Below are positions 60,226-64,000 of a stretch of DNA of 64,000 bases, piece by piece. The translations under genes and the position numbers were made by a program. The stretch covers positions 466,369-530,368 of the forward strand of contig RPFO01000178.1 of assembly GCA_009746045.1 (NCBI GenBank), written 5' to 3'. This DNA is from Mesostigma viride (lineage: Eukaryota; Streptophyta; Mesostigmatophyceae; Mesostigmatales; Mesostigmataceae). Each line of letters opens with the position of its first letter. The stretch's first letter is position 1. Under the pieces are notes generated by a model, which did no database searches, had not been told where the DNA came from, and saw only the letters and a program-made list of their open reading frames with translations.

Positions 60226-60984
60226 TTCACGAGGAGTAGGACTAAGCGTAAATGATCACCAATGTGCATGCGTGCTCGGGCCGACTGCAGCCCTCGCATC
60301 CAGGAACCACGCCGGTCCACTAGTTCTACACGAAGGATTAACCCGTGTTAATTAGAACGCGATATATCGCGTTGTAGGCTTTTTTTTTTACGCGTATATA
60401 ATTCTAAGGAATTTTTTTTCCATGGTCATGTATATACTTTCCTGAAAGCCCATTAATCAAAGTTTTTTTTTGAGCTACTCAGACCTACAACATGCCAATT
60501 CATTAGAGAGATACACTGGTTTGAATACAGGAGGGTCTGACCATGCATGACCGAGATTTGTTGACCCCCAGCAACTGCGTGAGTGACCCCCTCTTTTCCC
60601 CCTGTTCCCCCCTGCGTGTCCCCCCCGTTCCGCGCCGAGTGCTTGTCTGTTTCCCTGTTCCCCCCGCGCGTGATTGTCTGTCCCCCGCGCGCGAGTCCGT
60701 GATCGAGAGTACGAGTGTGCGAGTGTGTGAGTACGTCGGCAAGTCCGTGTCAGTCTCCGCTGGCGGTGTGCGTGCGTTTATGGTCGCGCTAAAATAATCT
60801 CGTCGTTCGGCATATTAGTGGCGCGCCATGATGCATCCGGGTTGGTTGTCAGAGGCGCGTCTGATGTGCGAGTTCGTGGGCGCGTGCGTGCAGCCGTCGT
60901 CGCCGGTCATGCCGCTATGTGTATGGGGGTGATAGTGTGCGGGGTGGCGCGTTAATTTTCCCACGCGCGTATAAAGAGCACGAG
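60226..60984. other. Junction region between LINE remnant and virus-like genes
   Basis: No certain gene. It holds an 18-bp perfect palindrome AACGCGATATATCGCGTT (60356-60373), three T-runs of about 8-10 bases, ACGCGTATATAATT at about 60391, and C-rich low-complexity sequence (60585-60690). An 84-codon frame at 60543-60797 has no resemblance to known proteins. The host-virus border probably lies here but cannot be placed. Confidence 0.4.
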
Positions 60985-62034
60985 ATGCCTCAATGCAGAC
61001 ACGTCACCCGCACGGGCCGCTGCCGAAACAGGCCCGCCGCCGGGTCGCTTTGTCACCGCCACCGTCACGCGCCGGCCCGGCCGCACGCCGTGAGGATGCA
61101 CGTGGACACCATCGAGTGGGACCCGAGCACGGCGTACTACCAGCCGGGCGACGTGGACGAGTACGGGAGACCGATCGAGTTCAATTCGCCCACATACGAA
61201 AATTACTATCCCGCAGAGGTCCACAATCGTTACGAGAGGCCCGTTGTCGAGGACGGCGATCCAGACGTCCCCTCCACGATTCCCGGGATCCGGGCGAGCA
61301 GGAGGGATAGAGGCAGGTACGCCGATTTCACCGATTCCATCAACGTCGGCAGCCGGAGAAGGGCCGCCGACCGCCTCACGCCGCAAATGGTCATCAACCG
61401 ATACTTCAACACGCGCCCCGGGGTCTTGAGCTTGCGGCGACCAGTGAACGCCCCTCCCCGACAGCCGGCTGCTGGCAGGACCAGACCTCGCGATCAGGAC
61501 CCCGTTTCTGGGGCGGACCCGTTCAATCCCATAGCGGTGGAAGACAGCCCGCAGGGGCTCCCGAGCTTGCGGCAACCAGTGAACGCCCCTCCCCGACATG
61601 CCAGGACCAGCCCTCGCGATCCGGACCCCTTTTCTGGGGCGGACCCGTTCAATCCCATAGCGGTGGAAGACAGCCCGCAGGCGGCCGGCACCCTCCCCGG
61701 ATCCGCCTCCCCGGGGCCCACGCCTACGTACTATCATGGGAGCGATCCCGAGGATCTCGAGGAGACCGAATCGCCTCTTTACATTCACCCCCCGAGCGAC
61801 AGCCTGCGCGGCGGAGACGCAGGCGGTAGAGGCGCAGTCCGTCGCGCAGGCGCTTTGCGTGGTTGCAGGCGAAGCACAGCAGGGCCGCGTTCCGCCCGCA
61901 GTAGCTCCTGTCGGCTGGGTCGCGCCTGTCGAGCGAGGGGCGGTCCCCCTTCCTGGCGCGGGGTCCGATGTCCAGCGGCTTGCGACACAGGGCGCACCGC
62001 GGTCGGCGCAGGAGCGAGCGGTAGAGCGCCGTGA
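60985..62034 (+). CDS. Virus-like protein with N-terminal Cys/His motif and internal duplication
   Basis: 349 residues from the ATG at 60985, which follows ACGCGCGTATAAAG by ten or so bases. The start has CRHVTRTGRCRN ... CHRH, a small zinc-binding pattern (C, T-x-G-x-x-C, C-x-x-H) shared with the gene at 62521-63045. The middle is rich in Asp, Pro and Arg. Two copies of about 40 residues follow each other (RPVNAPPR and QPVNAPPR ... GADPFNPIAVEDSPQ; 61438-61556 and 61570-61680). The last 100 codons overlap the opposite HNH gene by 311 bp and read as Arg/Gly/Ala-rich sequence, so the true C-terminus may be shorter in origin. Function unknown; nucleic-acid or chromatin binding is a guess. Confidence 0.6.
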   Translation: MPQCRHVTRTGRCRNRPAAGSLCHRHRHAPARPHAVRMHVDTIEWDPSTAYYQPGDVDEYGRPIEFNSPTYENYYPAEVHNRYERPVVEDGDPDVPSTIPGIRASRRDRGRYADFTDSINVGSRRRAADRLTPQMVINRYFNTRPGVLSLRRPVNAPPRQPAAGRTRPRDQDPVSGADPFNPIAVEDSPQGLPSLRQPVNAPPRHARTSPRDPDPFSGADPFNPIAVEDSPQAAGTLPGSASPGPTPTYYHGSDPEDLEETESPLYIHPPSDSLRGGDAGGRGAVRRAGALRGCRRSTAGPRSARSSSCRLGRACRARGGPPSWRGVRCPAACDTGRTAVGAGASGRAP

Positions 62035-62491
62035 CGTGCGCGGTGCCCAGACACGGCCTGGCCCCGTCGGCCCGCATGCGCGCGTTGGCGTTCCTGGCCA
62101 TCTTCTCTGCGCGCGCCCACGCGGCGGGGCGCACGCCCGTCGGCCTGCGGATGGGCGGGGGGCGTATGCCGGAGTCTGCCTTCACGGGCCTGGGCAGGCC
62201 GCACCTGCGCGCCCTGTCCCTGGCCTCCACCAGCTCGTCGAAGAGGGGGGCGAGGGGCAGGCGGGCGCAGGGCCAGCAGGTCCACGCGCCGGGGCGGCCG
62301 AACACGGCCGAGCGGTCTCGCAGGGAGATGGGGCTGGCGCACCTGCTGCACCTGCCCGTCCAGGCCCGGGCGGCCCGGGCGAGGGGCACGGGGCGGAAGG
62401 TCCGTCCGGCGCTCGCGGCCACGTAGGCGCTCTGGTCGTTGTACTTGCGCACGAGCTCTTCCATGGTGTGCTGGCGTCTGTCACGTTCCAT
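61724..62491 (-). CDS. HNH-type endonuclease-like protein with two zinc sites
   Basis: 255 residues. An N-terminal zinc ribbon is made by C48-x2-C51 and C72-x2-C75 (GRCSRCASP ... TCWPC). The C-terminal half has CALCRKPLD (C166, C169), then DRPSLDRRDPADRSY and NAALLCFACNHAKRLRDG (C206, C209, N210, H211). This is the treble-clef arrangement of HNH nucleases with paired CxxC sites, which cut DNA using a metal ion. Such genes are frequent in giant viruses and phages, often as free-standing homing-type nucleases. The ATG at 62491 is the first of the frame. The 3' end overlaps the convergent gene at 60985-62034. The spacing to the next minus-strand gene is 29 bp. Confidence 0.7.
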   Translation of the reverse strand: MERDRRQHTMEELVRKYNDQSAYVAASAGRTFRPVPLARAARAWTGRCSRCASPISLRDRSAVFGRPGAWTCWPCARLPLAPLFDELVEARDRARRCGLPRPVKADSGIRPPPIRRPTGVRPAAWARAEKMARNANARMRADGARPCLGTAHVTALYRSLLRRPRCALCRKPLDIGPRARKGDRPSLDRRDPADRSYCGRNAALLCFACNHAKRLRDGLRLYRLRLRRAGCRSGGECKEAIRSPRDPRDRSHDST

Positions 62492-62520
62492 ACATCAGTA
62501 TGATGAGGTTATAGTATCGA

Positions 62521-63045
62521 TCACCTCCTCACGCTGCTGCCCTTAGTCCTGACCTTGCCCCTGCGGATTCCGCGTGGAGCGCCCGCCTCGTGCAGGCGGT
62601 ACCTGACACGCGGTAGATCGGTATTATATATGGGAGGCGTCCAGAATCGCCCATGAGTATCTTCCTCCTGCGGAGGGGGCGTCAGCGGCCCCGCGTCGCC
62701 CCAGGGTGAAAGCATCAGATCCGAGAGGCGGTGTCGCAATTCCTGCGCGGTCGACGGCGGCGGCGGCAAACGAGGGTAGCTCTCACGTACGGGGGTAGCT
62801 CTCGACTGCGGAGGGGGCATCACCGGGGCGCCGCCCCTGAGGAGCGTCTGCATCTGCGGGGGGGAGGCCGGACGAGGCCTGCGCCGATTCGGCGCGCTGA
62901 CCGCTTCCTCGCCCCGTTCCCAGGTGTTCTGGGCCTCGGTGCTGGACGCGCGCACCCTGTGCGCGGCGCACCGACCATGGCAGGCACCTGAGGCGGGGCG
63001 GCGGCACCTGCGCCCCTTGGATGTGAGAGAAGTGCACTTAGTCAT
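62521..63045 (-). CDS. Virus-like small protein with N-terminal Cys/His motif
   Basis: 174 residues. It begins MTKCTSLTSKGRRCRRPASG, then ACHGRCAAH. This is the same C ... T-x-x-G-x-x-C ... C ... C-x-x-H type motif as at the start of the 60985 gene. The remainder is Pro/Arg-rich and probably disordered, with a basic tail (IRRGKVRTKGSSVRR). It sits between two other minus-strand genes, 29 bp from the HNH start and 38 bp from the P-loop gene stop. The function is unknown. Short domains of this pattern are widespread in giant viruses and thought to bind zinc. Confidence 0.6.
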   Translation of the reverse strand: MTKCTSLTSKGRRCRRPASGACHGRCAAHRVRASSTEAQNTWERGEEAVSAPNRRRPRPASPPQMQTLLRGGAPVMPPPQSRATPVRESYPRLPPPPSTAQELRHRLSDLMLSPWGDAGPLTPPPQEEDTHGRFWTPPIYNTDLPRVRYRLHEAGAPRGIRRGKVRTKGSSVRR

Positions 63046-63083
63046 GCGAGCGAGTCATGCACGATACGCAGAGATATTCGTGT

Positions 63084-63641
63084 TCATTCCTCCCCGAGGG
63101 CGTCGATGAAGCGGGCGATCGCGTCCTGGGGCACGACCTTGTAGCCCCTGGCCTTCATGTAGTCCCTCCTCTGCTTGTAGTTGCGGACGAAGTCGGGGTA
63201 GTTGGAGGGTATGCTCGCGAGGTTGGCCACGCGGGGGATGTCGATGTCCCTGGGGTCCGCGACCTCGCGCACGTGCCTGCGCAGGTCGTCGGCGCGCGTG
63301 ACGTACTTGTCCACCTCGCGCAGGAGCAGGCGGCGGTAGGCGGCGGGGTGGTCCTCGAGGCGGATGAAGAACTTGTGGTTCGCCCTGGGGGGCGCGTGCA
63401 GGCCGACGAACACGAGCGGGCGGTCTCGCTCCCTGTCCCTGACGAGCTCTCGTATCATGCGGTTCACGAGGGCTCGCTTGTTGACGGCCCTCTGCCCGTC
63501 TCGCTTCCTCTCGTCGGCTATGTCGTCGGCCTTGGCCCACAGGTCGTCCGTGTCCACGCACTTGGCCTTGATCCTGAGCATGGAGCAGAGGAAGGTCTTG
63601 CCCGATCCCGGCACGCCCTCCACGTGCACGATCGCCGACAT
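63084..63641 (-). CDS. P-loop NTPase, small kinase-like, virus type
   Basis: 185 residues from the ATG at 63641. The Walker A motif GVPGSGKT is at residues 9-16 right after a beta strand (SAIVHVE). CVDTDDLW at about 28-35 is a likely second acidic site, and RPLVFVGLHAPP gives a further strand. The order (P-loop, D-x-D, basic lid-like RRLLLREVDKY) resembles nucleoside/nucleotide or polynucleotide kinase-like proteins of giant viruses, which phosphorylate nucleotides or nucleic-acid ends. The exact substrate cannot be told. It shares a 109-bp divergent spacer with the gene starting at 63751. The frame can be extended upstream, but the chosen ATG directly precedes the conserved strand. Confidence 0.7.
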   Translation of the reverse strand: MSAIVHVEGVPGSGKTFLCSMLRIKAKCVDTDDLWAKADDIADERKRDGQRAVNKRALVNRMIRELVRDRERDRPLVFVGLHAPPRANHKFFIRLEDHPAAYRRLLLREVDKYVTRADDLRRHVREVADPRDIDIPRVANLASIPSNYPDFVRNYKQRRDYMKARGYKVVPQDAIARFIDALGEE

Positions 63642-63750
63642 GGGTATATGACGTACGGCACACAAAATTTGATGGTCACTCCCAAAGTAGATCGCCCGGC
63701 TTAGTAAACATATATTCGCGGAATATAAAAACACACGCGCGTATTATAAC
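63642..63750. promoter_or_regulatory. Divergent promoter region between virus-like genes
   Basis: The 109-bp spacer is AT-richer than the genes and holds ACGCGCGTATTATA (63735-63748), which ends just before the ATG at 63751. AATATAAAAAC at about 63722 lies upstream of it. The first closely resembles ACGCGCGTATAAAG upstream of the gene at 60985. Confidence 0.5.
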
Positions 63751-64000
63751 ATGGCGGCAAAGAAAACGCGCACCCCACGACGCGCTCGTACGGTGCACCG
63801 CGCACACCGCTCACGAGCCGCTGCAGTGCTGACGCCGGCCATGGAGCATAATTACAACGCTGCATCGGGGATGCTGGCGTATCGTTTCGGCGGGGCGTTG
63901 GAGGCATTGGCGAAGGCGAAGGTGTCGGCGAAGGGCGATGTCCCCCCTGATCAGTACAGGAGAGATCTCCGGGAGGCCAATGCGGTGGAGCGGAACCTGC
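63751..64000 (+). CDS. Basic virus-like protein, cut by the window end
   Basis: 83 codons are visible without a stop, from the ATG at 63751. The start is strongly basic (MAAKKTRTPRRARTVHRAHR), then more mixed and helical (GGALEALAKAKVSAKGD). A basic tail followed by a helical region is seen in virion DNA-packing and histone-like proteins, but nothing here is diagnostic. Codon use is GC-rich like its neighbours. Confidence 0.5.
   Translation, partial: MAAKKTRTPRRARTVHRAHRSRAAAVLTPAMEHNYNAASGMLAYRFGGALEALAKAKVSAKGDVPPDQYRRDLREANAVERNL

Larger units (their letters stand above)
60340..64000. mobile_element. Left part of an endogenous giant-virus-like element (Nucleocytoviricota type)
   Basis: The style changes near 60.3-60.9 kb: compact, GC-rich, apparently intronless genes with short spacers on both strands, instead of intron-rich host genes. 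The contents are two proteins with a short Cys/His motif common in giant viruses, an HNH-type nuclease, a P-loop kinase-like protein and a cut-off basic protein. The visible frames look whole. No capsid, polymerase or other hallmark gene is in view, so the family is not named. The element runs past the right end of the window. Integration is inferred from linkage to host LINEs. An assembly join between virus and host contigs is the alternative. Confidence 0.6.

Noticed and set aside
60543-60797. An 84-codon frame before the first clear virus-like gene
   Set aside because: It lies in C-rich low-complexity sequence, has no motif and lacks the upstream motif seen at neighbouring genes.

Overview
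The window looks like nuclear DNA of a green alga, probably a chlorophyte with a large, repeat-rich genome. The pointers are: intron-dense genes with GTGAGT/GTGCGT/GTACGT donors and CAG acceptors; a plastid-type carotenoid-desaturase-like oxidoreductase; a DGAT2; a chalcone-isomerase-fold fatty-acid-binding protein; an ORAI-like calcium channel (a family kept by algae and early plants but lost in flowering plants); a plant-type TTTAGGG telomere tract; and a giant-virus-like gene cluster at the right end. No species is assigned. All exon coordinates were worked out by hand from splice sites, reading phase and protein family similarity.

Layout. 1-5951: a decayed LINE (ORF1, APE-type endonuclease, reverse transcriptase, 3' domain), interrupted by two near-identical 206-bp palindromes. 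6428-22113 (minus): a 14-exon FAD-dependent oxidoreductase, lacking only its first exon(s). 23226-29128 (plus): a complete 7-exon DGAT2. 29301-30307: two 5'-truncated LINE copies with clear target-site duplications. 31728-34116 (minus): a two-exon chalcone-isomerase-like protein. 34632-36111: a block with inverted end motifs around a LINE-type zinc-binding ORF. 37066-52641 (plus): an ORAI-like channel of about 295 residues spread over 15.6 kb, its introns swollen by tandem repeats. 52642-55430: no recognised gene. 55440-60225: a second, diverged LINE (minus) split at a TTAA by a 3.47-kb piggyBac-like transposon. About 60.9 kb to the end: four whole and one cut-off virus-like gene, dense and without visible introns, read as part of an endogenous giant virus.

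The most unusual signal is in the ORAI-like gene. In two separate introns, the end of the preceding exon together with its 5' splice donor has been amplified into a tandem array (about 18 copies after exon 3, 13 after exon 6), and a third, 4.2-kb array carries a donor-like core. The DGAT2 and the chalcone-isomerase-like gene form a convergent pair, both plausibly tied to fatty acids, but nothing shows this is more than chance. The genes are otherwise ordinary separate eukaryotic units, not an operon.
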